Notes: a model not told the origin generated them from the letters alone. A DNA stretch of 64,000 nucleotides from Ryuthela nishihirai (GCA_038380435.1 JAWZYU010000130.1:566001-630000), one strand, 5' to 3'; positions 8,848-19,694 are shown, counted from the stretch's first letter. Translations and numbers: made by a program.

Positions 8848-11800
8848 ATGGCTTCAGCCTTTAGTAGTGGGGGAACGGGTCTTTGCCCCATATCTGCGAT
8901 TAGGAGGCTGTTTGATATTGTCGGCATTCCCTCTCTCAATAAACATAGTTTCTTTAAACATCCCACTAACCATTTTCTCTCCATAGGTAGTTGGAATGTG
9001 AGGACTCTGCACAGAGCTTTTTCTCTTGATGTCCTCACACAAGAATTCCACCATTATAATTTAGATATTCTCGGCTTGCAAGAGACCAGATGGACAGATA
9101 AAGGTCAGATTCTTAAAAATAATCTTAAATTTCTCTTTTCAGGGCGGGACGACAATAAGCATCACCACGGCGTGGGTCTGCTTCTCAGCAGACACGCTAG
9201 CGATGCTCTTCTAGGATATGAGTGCATTAATGAAAGGTTTCTTACAGCAAAATTTCAGACAAGCGTTAAAGACTTGAATGTTATCTGCTGTTATGCCCCC
9301 ACTGAGGATGCCGATGAGGATGAGAAGGATAGGTTTTATGAACAACTTCAGGATATTTTGAATTATGTCAAGAAAGGAGATATTACCCTTGTTCTTGGTG
9401 ACTTCAATGCCAAAGTTGGTACTGACTCTGACCTTTGGGGAGGAGTAATAGGCCCTTTTGGTATTGGTAGCTGCAATGGCAATGGGCAACGTCTCCTACA
9501 GGTAAGTAAACTCAATGGATTCAGAATAACTAACACTTATTACAAACACAGCGACATACATAAGTACACATGGATTTCACCTGATGGGCTGCATAAGAAT
9601 ATGATTGATTACATATTAATTAACAGCAAATGGGCTAGTTCTGTTAGGAATACCAGGGCATATAGGTGAGCTGAAATTGGATCTGACCACTACCTTGTTA
9701 AAATTGTGTTGCAACTTAAACTTAAAAAGTGTTGTGCTAGGGTTAAAAAATTTACTTTTAATACTGAAGCTCTGAAAGATCCAGTTATAGCCAAAGCTTA
9801 CCATGATAGGTTACTTAGTCATTATGACAGTCATGGTTTGCTTACTACTAAAGTTGAGGAAGAATGGGATCATTTTAAACAGGCTTTTTTGGACACTAAC
9901 AGTACTCTTTTAGGAAAAAAGTAGCAGAAGAGTCAGAATTATCTGAGTGATAAGGCACTTGAGCTTATTTCGGAAAGAAAGAACTGCAGGAATGCACTTA
10001 ATCAATACCCTACTAGTCCTAATAGAAAGCATTACAGAGACCTTAATAAACTTGTAAAGCATCAGTTAGCTGCTGATAAGAATCTTTGGCTTGATGGTTT
10101 GGCTGACAAAGCCGAGGAGGCAGTTAGACAGCACAACAGCAGAGAGCTGTACCAGAGAGTTAATGTTTTGTGTGGTAGAAAACGCAAAGGCATACAAGGA
10201 TTGAAGGATAAACAAGGTAAGGTTATAGAAGGGGAGTATTCTGTCATGGCTAGGTGGGCTGAGCATTTCAGTGACGTTCTAAACAATGTAGTTAGTTCTA
10301 CCCCCATTGTTTGCAATGATGATAGATGCATTGGTGGCTTTAATGTTGGCCCTATAACACAATCTGAAGTTATTTTGGTTGTTTCTAAACTTAAACTGCA
10401 TAAATCCCCAGGGGTAGATGAAATTACTACAGAAATGCTTAGAGCTGGGAATGTTTCGGTTACCACTTGAATGACTGAAATTCTGAATATCTTTTATGAT
10501 AAAGGCATGGTTCCTAAGGATTTTACCAGAGCTATTGTTATCCCTATTTTCAAAAAAGGTGATCGCAGTTCTTGTGATAACTATAGGGGTATCAGCCTAC
10601 TCTCTGTTCCAGGTAAAGTTCTTTCCATGATTGTGCTTAACAGAATTAAGAATCTGGTTGACAGTCAATTGCGTGATCAGCAATGTGGATTCAGAAGTGG
10701 TAGGGGATGTGTGGATCAGATATTTTCACTTAGGCAGATTCTTGAGAAATGTTTAGAGTTTCAGAAACCTTTGGTTGCTAGCTTTGTTGATTTCAAAAAG
10801 GCTTTCGACTCTGTTGATCGTCATAATTTGTGGTTGATTGTGAGATCATATGGTATACCAGACAAGTTAGTTAACATTATGAAAGCTCTCTATAATAACA
10901 CTGAGTCGTGTGTGAGAGTTTGTAAGGCTTATAGGAATTGGTTTAGCATTACTTCTGGTGTTCGACAAGGGTGCATTTTGTCTCCTTTTCTCTTTAGCTT
11001 GGTTATTGATTATGTTATGCGAAATTCACTTCAAGGGAACGATTTTGGCCTTAAATGGGCTGGAGATACGAAAATTTCTGATTTAGATTATGCTGATGAT
11101 TTAGCTCTTTTGGCAAATGATGTTGATGAGATGAACTCTTTCATTCGAGCTGTTGATGACACTGGTAGTAGAGTAGGTTTGGTTATAAACAGAGAGAAAA
11201 CTAAAGTGATGAAAATTGGTCAGGCAGGCTGTGATTCAGTTAATCTGAATGGTTGCAGGCTTGAGCAGGTGTCACAGTTTAATTATCTTGGGAGCTATGT
11301 AACAGATAATGGTGATGTGCGGCATGAGATTAACAGACGAATAGGGATTGCTGCCGGGTCTTTTAAGAATTTATGGAGAGTGTGGAGAAATAGGCGTATA
11401 CACCTAAAGACTAAAATTAGACTGTATAATAGTTTGGTTCTTTCTAGGGTTAGTTATGGTAGTGAAACGTGGATGCTGTGTAAACAAGATAACAGGAAAC
11501 TAGATGCTTTTGATTCCAGATGCTTACGCAGTATCTTGGGCATTAGGTGGTTCAGCTTTGTAACTAATGATGAGATTAGGAAAAGGAGTTTGCAACATCC
11601 TTTAAGCAGCATATTGTGCAGAGAGAGACTCCGTTGGTTTGGCCATGTTGCCCGTATGAATAATTATAGATTGGCGAATAGGGTTATGAACAGTGTGCCT
11701 AAAGGCCTCTTAAAGAAGGGGAGACCTAGGATGCGGTGGGCAGACAATGTCAAACAGGACCTTGTTAGAATTGGCGTGCAGTGGCCAGATGCAGTAGATG

Positions 11801-11871
11801 TAGCTCAGGATAGACTTGCTTGGAGAACTAAATTGCACGGTCTGGTTGGAACTCCGTTGCCCATGGCTGCT

Positions 11872-11874
<3 letters not shown>
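8848..11874 (+). pseudogene. RTE endonuclease/reverse transcriptase, three nonsense codons
   Basis: A 1008-codon frame without frameshifts, starting at an ATG directly after an in-frame TAG. Residues ~48-290 are an APE endonuclease: GSWNVRTL, LQETRW (catalytic Glu), GDFNAKVG at 184-191, MIDYILI, then the GSDH block. The RT follows: KSPGVDEI near 518, FVDFKKAFDS at 646-655 with the motif A Asp at 648, GVRQGCILSP (motif B) and YADD at 748-751 (motif C). The C-terminus has the LRWFGHVARM and GRPRMRW blocks usual in RTE/BovB proteins. TGA at 9667 (codon 274), TAG at 9922 (codon 359) and TGA at 10468 (codon 541) break it; other copies have sense codons there. The protein would copy its own RNA at nicked target DNA. 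Dead but recent (inference). Confidence 0.9.

Positions 11875-11950
<76 letters not shown>
11872..11950 (+). repeat. (TGA)n tail of RTE-B
   Basis: About 26 uninterrupted TGA/GAT repeats. In this copy the ORF's stop codon is the first TGA of the tail. Open frames coding for runs of Asp or Met through it are artefacts. Confidence 0.95.
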
Positions 11951-11952
<2 letters not shown>

Positions 11953-12165
11953 AAAATATTATATTAGGTGCTTTTTGAAAAGTTTCTCTTCAGGAAGAAA
12001 CAGAATGACTAGTTGCTAGAAGTGGATGACTCAATATCGCTGCTTACAGCGCCACCTTTAACAGCCTGCAAGGAATTCCCATTTTTCCACTAATTCTCAA
12101 TGTGCCACTTGGGCTAGCTTTGAGATTTATCTCAGCAAAACTCCTTGTCCTGCCTGTCGGATGTG

Positions 12166-13236
12166 TGTGGGGGATGGCTGAATTGGTAGCGCGCCAGGCT
12201 CGTAATCTGTAGTTCCCAGGTTCGAGTCCCTACTGTGTCAACGTTGAGATTTATCTCCGCAAAATTCCCCGCCCTGCCCATTGCCAGTAGGGGACACCGA
12301 TGGCTTGGAAAGGCCGCCTTCCGTCTAATGGGACGTTAAGCCGTGGCTCTCGTGTGCAGGAGAGCCATAACCTTTGCACGTTAAAAAACACGCTGGATGG
12401 CCTTGACGGAAGGCTACCATTTGTCTCCCAACAGCTGTTTTAGTGGGTTCCCTTCCCCAACCTTCTCTGAGTCTTCGGGGTCCATGTGACCTGGCCGTTT
12501 ACCCCATGGTGTGCAAAAAACTGCCGCACAGAGGTAAAACAACCCAACGCAACGTTAAAGAACACACTGGATGGCCTTGACGGTAGACCACCATTTGTCT
12601 CCCAATAGCTGTTCCAGTGGGTCCCCTCCCCTAACCTTCTCTGAGCTTTCGGGGTCCTTATGACCTGGTCATTTAGTCCATGGTGTGTAAAAATGTGCCG
12701 CTCAGAGATAAAAAATTCCAACGTTAAAGAACACGCTGGATGGCCTTGACTGCAGGCTACCATCTGTCTTCCAACTGCTGTTCCACTGGGTCCTCTCCTC
12801 CAACCTTCTCTGAGCATTCGGGGTCCTTGTGACATGGCCATTTAACCCATGGTGTGCAAAAAAAGTGCCGCTCAGAGTTAAAAATCCCAACGTTAAAGAA
12901 CACGCTGGATGGCCTTGATACGAGGCTGCCATCTGTCTCCCAACAGCTGTTCCAGTGGGTCCCCTCCCCCAAACCTTCTCTGAACCTTCGGGTTCCTTGT
13001 GACCTTGCCATTTAGCCCATTTTGTGCAAAAAGGTGCTGCTCACAGGTAAAACAAGCCAACATTAAAGAACACGCTGGACGGCCTTGACGGGAGGCTACC
13101 ATCTGTCTCCCAACAGCTGTTCCAATGGATCACCTCCACCAACCTTTTCTGAGCCTTAGGGGTCATTGTGACCTGGCTATTTAGCCAATGGTGTGCAAAA
13201 AAGTGCCGCTCAGAGGTGAAACAACCCAACCCAAAA
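12166..13236 (+). repeat. SINE-A head with five tandem body units
   Basis: A SINE-A head (B box GGTTCGAGTCC near 12220) precedes body units starting at 12379, 12555, 12720, 12889 and 13060. These units are more diverged than those at 3.3-5 kb, so this array is older or independent. The terminal text CCCAAAACACTCTC is shared with the end of the array at 20933, which hints at a common ancestral source. Confidence 0.85.
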
Positions 13237-13610
13237 CACTCTCCCTCTTTTACCTTTTTTGCGCTCGATTGATGGATTATTTCGTCCCTCCCAACACCAC
13301 CCCTTTCTCTTTTCCTTGATCCAGTCCTCTTGTAAACTAATGTCATTAAATGGAAGAATGTTAAACTAAATCTCAATTTTTATAATACCTTTATTTCAAA
13401 AAGCAGTTACTGATTTTAATTTGGCGTCTATCAATCTTTTCAAGATATACATCTTTTTGGGGGTAAGGATAAATGAGATTTTGCTTTGTGATTCCAAAAA
13501 AATTAGCCTAAACTTGGCTTCAGCTTAAAGAGTCTTCAGTTTTGAAATTGCCATAAAAAATGAAAATCTATAAAGTAAAGTTCATGATTCTTCTTTCTGG
13601 TTCTTAACGT
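13237..13610. other. Unassigned sequence
   Basis: No recognised element. It leads into the non-LTR remnant at 13611. Confidence 0.4.
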
Positions 13611-13883
13611 TGCGCGTGTATCGAAACCACGAAACATTTATTCTATGACTGCAAATTCGCGCAAGAATTATGGTTAAAATTTCAAACGTGGTCAGGATTG
13701 CCAGCAATGTCAGAGGACACTGTATTATTCCGTCATCCGCTGGCAATCAGCACCCAAAAAAAATATGTTATGGATATCTGCCTGACCGAGATTAAACACC
13801 AACTCTGGAGGGCCAGGCAAAGGAAATTTTGGAGGAGCAAAACAGAGACCACAGGAAAATTGCTATGGAAAAGGAAAATGTGA
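13611..13883 (+). pseudogene. C-terminal zinc-knuckle remnant of a non-LTR retrotransposon
   Basis: The frame from 13611 reads C-A-C-I-ETTKHLFYDCKFAQELW, which fits the CCHC-type zinc-binding tail (zf-RVT-like) of several non-LTR reverse transcriptases. One residue of the first Cys pair spacing appears lost. It is followed by LTEIKHQLWRARQRKF, also usual at that end. It differs from the RTE C-terminus, so it belongs to another LINE family. No RT core is present upstream. Assignment is from motif pattern only. Confidence 0.55.
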
Positions 13884-13940
13884 AATTCGCGATCGGTTGC
13901 AGCTGGATAAGAAGAGATTAACAGCAAAGCATGCCATGTA

Positions 13941-14526
13941 CAGTCGCTCAAAAAAGGTATCCGAACACTACAGTTGATTACAGAATTCAGAAAAAATATC
14001 TGGCAACGATTTTTTTAGAAATTAGTGATCTGGCAACCTTCGTTTAACGTGACACGAAGGTTGCCAGATCACTAATTTCTTAAAAAATCGTTGCCTGATA
14101 TTTTTTCTGAATTCTGTAATCAACCATAGTGTTCGGATATTTTTTAATACGTATATATAATGCGTATGAATATATAATGCAATGAATATTGAGTGTGTGC
14201 AGTTACCGTTCACAGCAAACTGGAGCGGTTGCGGTTAATGTTCACAGCACATTGGATCGTGTGAGCTCACAAAGACCTGGATCGTGTGGGCTCACTCACG
14301 GAAATATTGAGCGTGTGCAGTTACCGTTCACAGCAAACTGGAGCGTGTTGTGAACGGTAACTGGAGAATGTACAGTTGCTGTACACGCTCCAGATATTTT
14401 TTCTGAATTCTGTAATCACGTGACACGAAGGTTGCCAGATCACTAATTTCTAAAAAAATCGTTGCCAGATATTTTTTCTGAATTCTGTAATCAACTCTAG
14501 TGTTCAGATACTTTTTTGAGCGACTG
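13941..14526. mobile_element. Tc1-type MITE, 586 bp composite, TA flanks
   Basis: It begins CAGTCGCTCAAAAAAGGTAT and ends with the inverted counterpart GAGCGACTG, with TA on both sides (13939-13940, 14527-14528), as expected for Tc1/mariner-type insertion. The left 200 bp form a near-perfect palindrome around 14046-14055. The interior 14150-14395 is unrelated sequence with two direct copies of a ~40 bp segment (14187-14226 and 14307-14346) and a shorter inverted one. It codes for nothing and must be moved by a transposase in trans. Confidence 0.82.
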
Positions 14527-14528
14527 TA

Positions 14529-14896
14529 CCTCTGGCGACCATGGGCTAAATTTGTTGAAGTGACTAAGAAGGGATTCTTATTTGTAAAATTTTGGTAATT
14601 ATTTGGCAATTCCCTAATCATCATTAGATTCAATTCATTCTTCAAATCAAAAGTTTAATTCTTAACAGGTTATTTTAAAGTTATTAAAACTTATTTCTAA
14701 CATTTAATGAGAGAATGTTTTTAAATCAATACTACCATTAAGGTAGTATTGATTAAGGTAGTTTTACTAAAGTAAAATCGAATAAATAATCCTTAAATAT
14801 ATTTTTACGAACTATTGCTAAAATTTAACTCTTCAGATATTAGGTATTTCAATGTTATATAAAATTAAAATCAAATAGAAATATGTAAATATTTAA
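14529..14896. other. Unassigned AT-rich sequence
   Basis: Contains a short perfect repeat of GGTAGTATTGATTAAGGTAG type near 14730-14760. No gene or known repeat. Confidence 0.4.
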
Positions 14897-15088
14897 TGTT
14901 AGAGTGGTTAGCGTGCTTGGCTACTGACCTAAGGGACCTGGGTTCGATCCCCGGGTAAGGCATGGATGTATGTGTCGTTTTTCTGCTGAGGTCCTGTCAT
15001 CCTCACAGACCTTCTACTATGGCATATAAACTGACAGGCTCCTGTCAGACCTCTGTGGCAAGCAGCTGCTTGAGGGGGTATTTATTTA
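14897..15088 (+). mobile_element. SINE-B, head slightly truncated
   Basis: It begins at GAGTGGTTAGCG, so the first few bases of the tRNA-like head are missing. The B box is changed to GGTTCGATCCC. The body is complete to GAGGGGGTATTTATTTATT. Confidence 0.85.
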
Positions 15089-15125
15089 TTATTTTTTTAT
15101 TTATATTAACCTAGTTGTAGTTGTA

Positions 15126-15340
15126 CAGTTGCTCAAAAAAGTATCCGAACACTATGGTGGATTACAGAATTCAGGAAATATATCTGGCAACGATTTTTTT
15201 TAGAAATTAATGATCTGGCAACCTTCGTGACACGTGAAACGAAGGTTGCCAGATCACTAATTTCTAAAAAAATCGTTGCCAGATATTTTTCCTGAATTCT
15301 GTAATCCACCATAGTGTTCGGATATTTTTTTGAGCTACTG
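15126..15340. mobile_element. Tc1-type MITE, 215 bp full palindrome, TA flanks
   Basis: An almost perfect hairpin: the left half (from CAGTTGCTCAAAAAAGTATC) pairs with the right half, which ends GAGCTACTG, around a short centre CGTGACACGTG near 15230. TA flanks at 15124-15125 and 15341-15342. This is the cleanest copy of the MITE and defines the half-unit that forms tandem arrays elsewhere in the window. Confidence 0.9.
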
Positions 15341-15342
15341 TA

Positions 15343-15415
15343 CTTTGTATTTGAATGTATGCAGTGTTTCATTTCCGGCCTTAAGCTCTTCCTTCCCTTC
15401 TCCCTTCCCCCTCAA

Positions 15416-15447
<32 letters not shown>

Positions 15448-15862
15448 CCCATTCTTAGTCTTTTATGTTATGGTCAGCACTTAAAAGGAGAAGGTCAAAT
15501 CTCGCCATTGAAAGCCACGTTACCGTTGTTACGACTTCAGCCGGACAAACCCTTAGGCTCAGCAATCTTGGGCGAGGCAGGCTGCCAACTGACCTTAAGC
15601 ACGCAGAGCCGAGACGAGCGCTGTTGCTGCTACTGACTCCCTCTTCTCCCCTCGTCACTTTCTTTATCCTTCCTCCTTTCTTTCTTCCACTTTCTTTGAC
15701 TCTGATTCCTTCCTCACACAGGAATAAATCCCTTTAATTTAATCATCATCCGATGTCTCATGCTCATCGCTTTTTACGCATCTCCGAGATCCCTCTACAA
15801 TTATTTTTCAAGAATAACTATGGTCAAAAGACCCAGTGTGACTTCAACTGAACGGGGTCGTC
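15343..15862. other. Unassigned, pyrimidine-rich, with poly-C/(CA)n
   Basis: Contains a poly-C run and (CA)n at about 15417-15446, then a GC-richer stretch with a 90-codon plus-strand frame (15465-15737) that matches no family I recognise. Confidence 0.4.
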
Positions 15863-16348
15863 TTCCGGGTTTTCGGATAGGGAAAGGGGGGCGGAAGCCT
15901 TCCTTTTTTTTATGCGGCCGAAACTTAATTTCCTGCGCAATGGCAGGAACCCGGATTTGTACACCTCTCCCCTAAAGGGTGCTAAATGTTTTACGTTTTT
16001 CTTTGGTTATGGCGAAAGGTTTCTATTTGTTTTTTCCTTGAATCGCATCTCAATTGTGCATGCTGGGAAGGGGGATGGACGCCGTCTAATAAGACTTGGG
16101 AATATTCCCTAGCAATGTTGTGTGACAGAATGAAAGTTGATTGAAAGTTGTGTGTTTTTGAGGCATAGCTGGCAGAGAACATTATGTTTTGCTGAGGCTG
16201 TCTCGCTGATCACATTAAATACGTTTAACCTTATGCCCGACAGCTGAGTGTCTGAATCTTAGTTCGACGGCACAAGGGATTAAGAAAAACTCAAGTGAAA
16301 CTGATTTTAGATATAATTTGCTTTCGAGAGTTTTTCCTAATTACAAAG
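15863..16348 (+). repeat. R1, dispersed ~485 bp repeat of unknown class
   Basis: Nearly the same sequence occurs reversed at 28010-28479, and the reversed 3' half at 25789-26003. Boundaries are set by where homology stops (TCCGGGTTTT to AATTACAAAGG). No tRNA boxes, no inverted ends and no coding frame conserved between copies. It could be a solo LTR or a SINE/MITE of another type; a partial copy lies just after the Ty3/gypsy remnant. Orientation is arbitrary. Confidence 0.75.
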
Positions 16349-16584
16349 GGAGAGGCATGAGTAAAGAGCGATAATAATATTACCGAAGAGTTTTAAAGAA
16401 CGTTTACACACAAGACTCATCATTGTGTCGTTATGAGCTAGAGAAGCGAAAACTAAAAAAACAAAATTATGAGAAAATAACATTATAGAAGAAAAAATTT
16501 TTTTGCGGTAGCTTCCAGTACAATGGTGTACGAAATTTAACATAAAAGTTAGTTATGATGATGATATAAAGTTATGAATATGAT

Positions 16585-16845
16585 ATAAAGGTCGTACTTG
16601 GGACCTGGGTTCCAAGTACGACCTTTATGGACGTACTGGACCCAGGGACCTGTACGGACCCAGGGACCCAGGGACGTTAGTACCCTGGGACCTAAGGGAC
16701 CTGGGTTCGAGCCCCGGGTAAGGCATGGATGTTCGTGTCGTTTTTCTGCTGAGGTCCTGCCATCCTCACAGACTTTCTACTCTGGCATATAAACTGACAG
16801 GCTCCTGTCAGACCTCTGTGGCAAGCAGCTGCTTGATGGGGTATT
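16585..16845 (+). mobile_element. SINE-B with rearranged head
   Basis: The body from 16690 (GGGACCTGGGTTCGAGCCCC onward) is an ordinary SINE-B. Instead of the 5' head there is a 17 bp perfect inverted repeat (16585-16601 with 16612-16628) whose 10-nt loop is GACCTGGGTT, the text next to the SINE B box. Several forward and reverse scraps of GGACC/GACCCAGGG then follow up to 16690. This pattern suggests repeated template switching during reverse transcription or repair. Confidence 0.7.
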
Positions 16846-16849
16846 TTTT

Positions 16850-17399
16850 TTATTATTATTATTTTAAATATTCCTAATAGAGAAAGAATTAGAGCCATGT
16901 ATTAAGCCGATAAACATAACGGAAAAAATAAACGATATAAATTTCAGGTTACTAACAACTTTATTGTTAACACGTATATTTTTGATAAATTCTATTTCAG
17001 ATATTTTTACTTCATCCATTATAATAATAAACTAACTTTTTAAAGCAGTCTGGTGGCCAGATCGTCAAATCAAACTATAATTTGTAAACATTTTTAACCG
17101 ATTATGAGAAGATTGGTGTTCGTTAAATGGTTACTTCATCCTAACAGTAACCATTTCGAACGTTAGCGTTGTCACAACGTTCGAAATTTCAAAGCATGGT
17201 ACTGATGACTTTTCGAACTTAGGTGCATAGAATGATAGAAAGATTGAATAATAATTACATATAAAGGAAAGCGTGCTGTGAAATACTTGCCGGAATAGAT
17301 GCCTCAGTTGACTAAGAGTCGAAATTTGTATCGGAAAAATGTATTTTAATAGATTATTAGAAGATTAGTTTTCATTGAATAGGAACTTGATGAAATGGT
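16850..17399. other. Unassigned AT-rich sequence with two overlapping hairpins
   Basis: Perfect stems of 10 bp (17125-17134 with 17147-17156) and 12 bp (17153-17164 with 17176-17187) share four bases, so only one can form fully at a time. No gene. Confidence 0.5.
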
Positions 17400-18010
17400 C
17401 AGTGTTACGACTTCATAACTTTTATTTCAATCTCCGCTTCTGCAGAGACGTTACTCGAAACCACAGGAGTTATGGGATGCCTGCTACCGATTAAACGAAA
17501 AAAATAAAACTTCTATCCGTAAGTTTAAATTTTATACAGGTAGCTTTTATTAACTATGAAAAGCTAACAATCTTAACACAATAGTAAAAATCGAGAATAT
17601 TATTTTATATATATGTTTTACACAATATTGAAGTCTCATCACGAATACACTTTAGCGATTTCTTTTTCTGTGCTATGTAATAGAATATGTAACTGTCAAA
17701 CGTATTAAAAAAAAAACAGTTGTGAAGAAAATTGTTTTTACAGATTTTCAATTCTATTTGGATATTTGGGAATCGAACGTGAATTCGAAATAAATAAAGA
17801 AACTGTAAAGTAACCGATTTAATAACTAAGGCAACGAAATTGCAGAAGTCATAAACAATTTCTTAACTGATCACACAAAACACCAATATGCTATCAATCA
17901 GAATTAAATTATCCTGTTAATCACAAAATATCAGATTTTCTTTTAAAAGCACAAGTTTCTGCGATACAAATAAATTGCTATTTTACTTGAAACTGAAAAC
18001 TTTCTTACCA
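17400..18010 (+). repeat. R2, dispersed ~610 bp AT-rich repeat
   Basis: Diverged copies lie at 27250-27885 (full) and 21967-22239 (part). Shared blocks include TAACTATGAAAAGC, GCCATGTAATAGAATAT-like text, CAATTCTRTTTG and AACTAAGGCAACGAAATT. No coding frame is conserved. Class unknown; it could be non-coding parts of an old DNA transposon or LTR element. Confidence 0.7.
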
Positions 18011-18741
18011 GAATGAATTATGAATTTTGAAAAATCCCATTGATTTTAATTACCTAAAATTCTGTTAAACAGTAATTGATCTTTCACCTATTAACTTTAT
18101 AATTTATAATTTTGCTGCTTGGTCTACTGTTTTTTAGAGAAACAATCTGAAGAGGTTAACTAAGAAATCACAATTAGTTACAGAAAATGAAGATTAATAT
18201 TACCTATTTTGCTACTCCGTTGTTTTCTTCTTATATTCAATTTTAGAGACTCTGAATAATGTTTTCGTTAGAACATATAAAATCTTATCTCGATATTTCC
18301 CTTTCTATACAATTAGAATTTAAATAGAATTTTTAAATGCGCAGTTTCCAAAACGTCCGACAGATGGCAGCATTAACCAATCAAATAATTTCCCTTTCCA
18401 TTTGCAAGAAATTTCCACATAGTAACAGAATACACAATATCTTCTCTGCAAGCTATATTCATGTAGCAGAAAAATATTTTCAAGGGGTAGGCAAGCAAAT
18501 TTTATAAACTGGTGGAAGAAAATGATCCTCAAAGTACTGAGCAAAACTATCAAATACTCTTGATAAACTGTATAAAATGATATATACTACCCTACAGCTT
18601 AGTAACAAATAAAAACTTAGAAAATGAAATCGTTTATATTTCCGTCTCACAATTTTTAGGGAGGGGAAGTGACCGTAGAATTATTATTCCCCTCGCTATA
18701 TCCTAGATACTAGATGATCTAATACAAGACATTACGATATT
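18011..18741. other. Unassigned AT-rich sequence
   Basis: No recognised gene or repeat. A 77-codon reverse frame at 18320-18553 has no family signature. Confidence 0.4.
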
Positions 18742-18752
18742 TTACATTCATG

Positions 18753-19140
18753 GGTTGGGTTGTTTTACCTCTGAGCGGCACTTTTTGCACACCATGGGCT
18801 AAATGGCCAGGTCACAAGGACCCCAAAGGCTCAGAGAAAGTGGGGGGAGGGGACCCACTGGAACAGCTGTTAGGAGACAGATGGTAGCCTCCCGTCATAG
18901 CCATCCAGCGTGTTCTTTAGCGTGCACAGGCTATGGCTCTCCCGCACACGGGGCCACGGCTTAACGTCCCATCCGACGGACGGCGGCCTTTCCAAGCCCG
19001 TCAGTGTCCCCTACTGACCAAATCATTTGTAGGGCGGGGAATTTTGTGGAGGTAAATCTCAAAGCTGACCCAGCTGGGACTCGAACCTGGGAACTACAGA
19101 TTACGAGCCTGGCGCGCTACCGACTGAACCACCCCCGCCC
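18753..19140 (-). mobile_element. SINE-A, full-length reverse copy with TSD
   Basis: A complete single-body SINE-A in reverse, from the AACCC tail through the body to the tRNA-like head (B box reverse GACTCGAACC, A box reverse ACCGACTGAACC). An 11 bp perfect direct repeat TTACATTCATG flanks it (18742-18752 and 19141-19151). This is the clearest evidence in the window that SINE-A inserts by a LINE-type mechanism. Confidence 0.92.
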
Positions 19141-19204
19141 TTACATTCATGTAATCGGCGTGGAAATCATTTTGACCTCATGCGGTCGATAGTGGCGGTC
19201 ATGT

Positions 19205-19650
19205 GCAATAGAGTGTCCTTGTACCCTGAATCTTTGTGACCTGGCCATTTAGCCCATCGTGCGGGAGAAAACTGCTGCTCAGAGGTAAAACAACTCCAAC
19301 GTTAAAGAACTCATTTTATAGCCTTCGTGGGAGGCTGCCATCTGTCACCTAAAAGCTGTGCAATGGATATCCTCCTTACAACTTTCTCTGAGCCTTTGGG
19401 GTCCTTGTGACCTGGCGATTTTGCCCATCGTGTGGAAAAAAGTGACCTTCAGAGTTAAAATATTCCAACGTTAAAGAACACGCTGGATAGCTTTAACGGG
19501 AGGCTACTATCTGTCTCCTAAAAGATGTCCAGTGGATATCCTACCCGCAACTTTCTCTGAGCATTTGGGGTCTTGTGACCTGGTCATTTAGCCTATTGTG
19601 TAAAAAAGGTGACCTTCAGAGGTAAAATATTCTAACGTTAAAAAGCACTC
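19205..19650 (+). repeat. Old SINE-A body units, no head
   Basis: Diverged SINE-A bodies with unit starts at about 19298, 19468 and 19635 (~170 bp spacing). Headless and clearly older than other arrays. The last unit decays into the MITE that follows. Confidence 0.7.
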
Positions 19651-19694
19651 CGTAAATTGCATAAAATTTGACGTGACTCGACGATCAGTGCGTC

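Larger units (their letters stand above)
8334..11950 (+). mobile_element. RTE-B, full-length RTE-clade retrotransposon
   Basis: The most complete RTE copy in the window. It shares its 5' start GGAGAGCTATGC with RTE-D (31753). A ~514 bp 5' leader precedes one long ORF (8848-11874), and the element ends in an uninterrupted (TGA)n tail. One ORF with APE endonuclease plus RT, a very short 3' UTR and a trinucleotide tail are hallmarks of the RTE clade. No clear target-site duplication was found. Six other partial copies lie in the window (6995, 22236, 31720, 41298, 55604, 58114). Confidence 0.88.

Noticed and set aside
11816..12019. Frame encoding a long Asp run (and Met or Ser runs at 24665-25378, 25062-25244 and 42193-42402)
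   Set aside because: These frames run through the (TGA)n tails of RTE copies; there is no gene.
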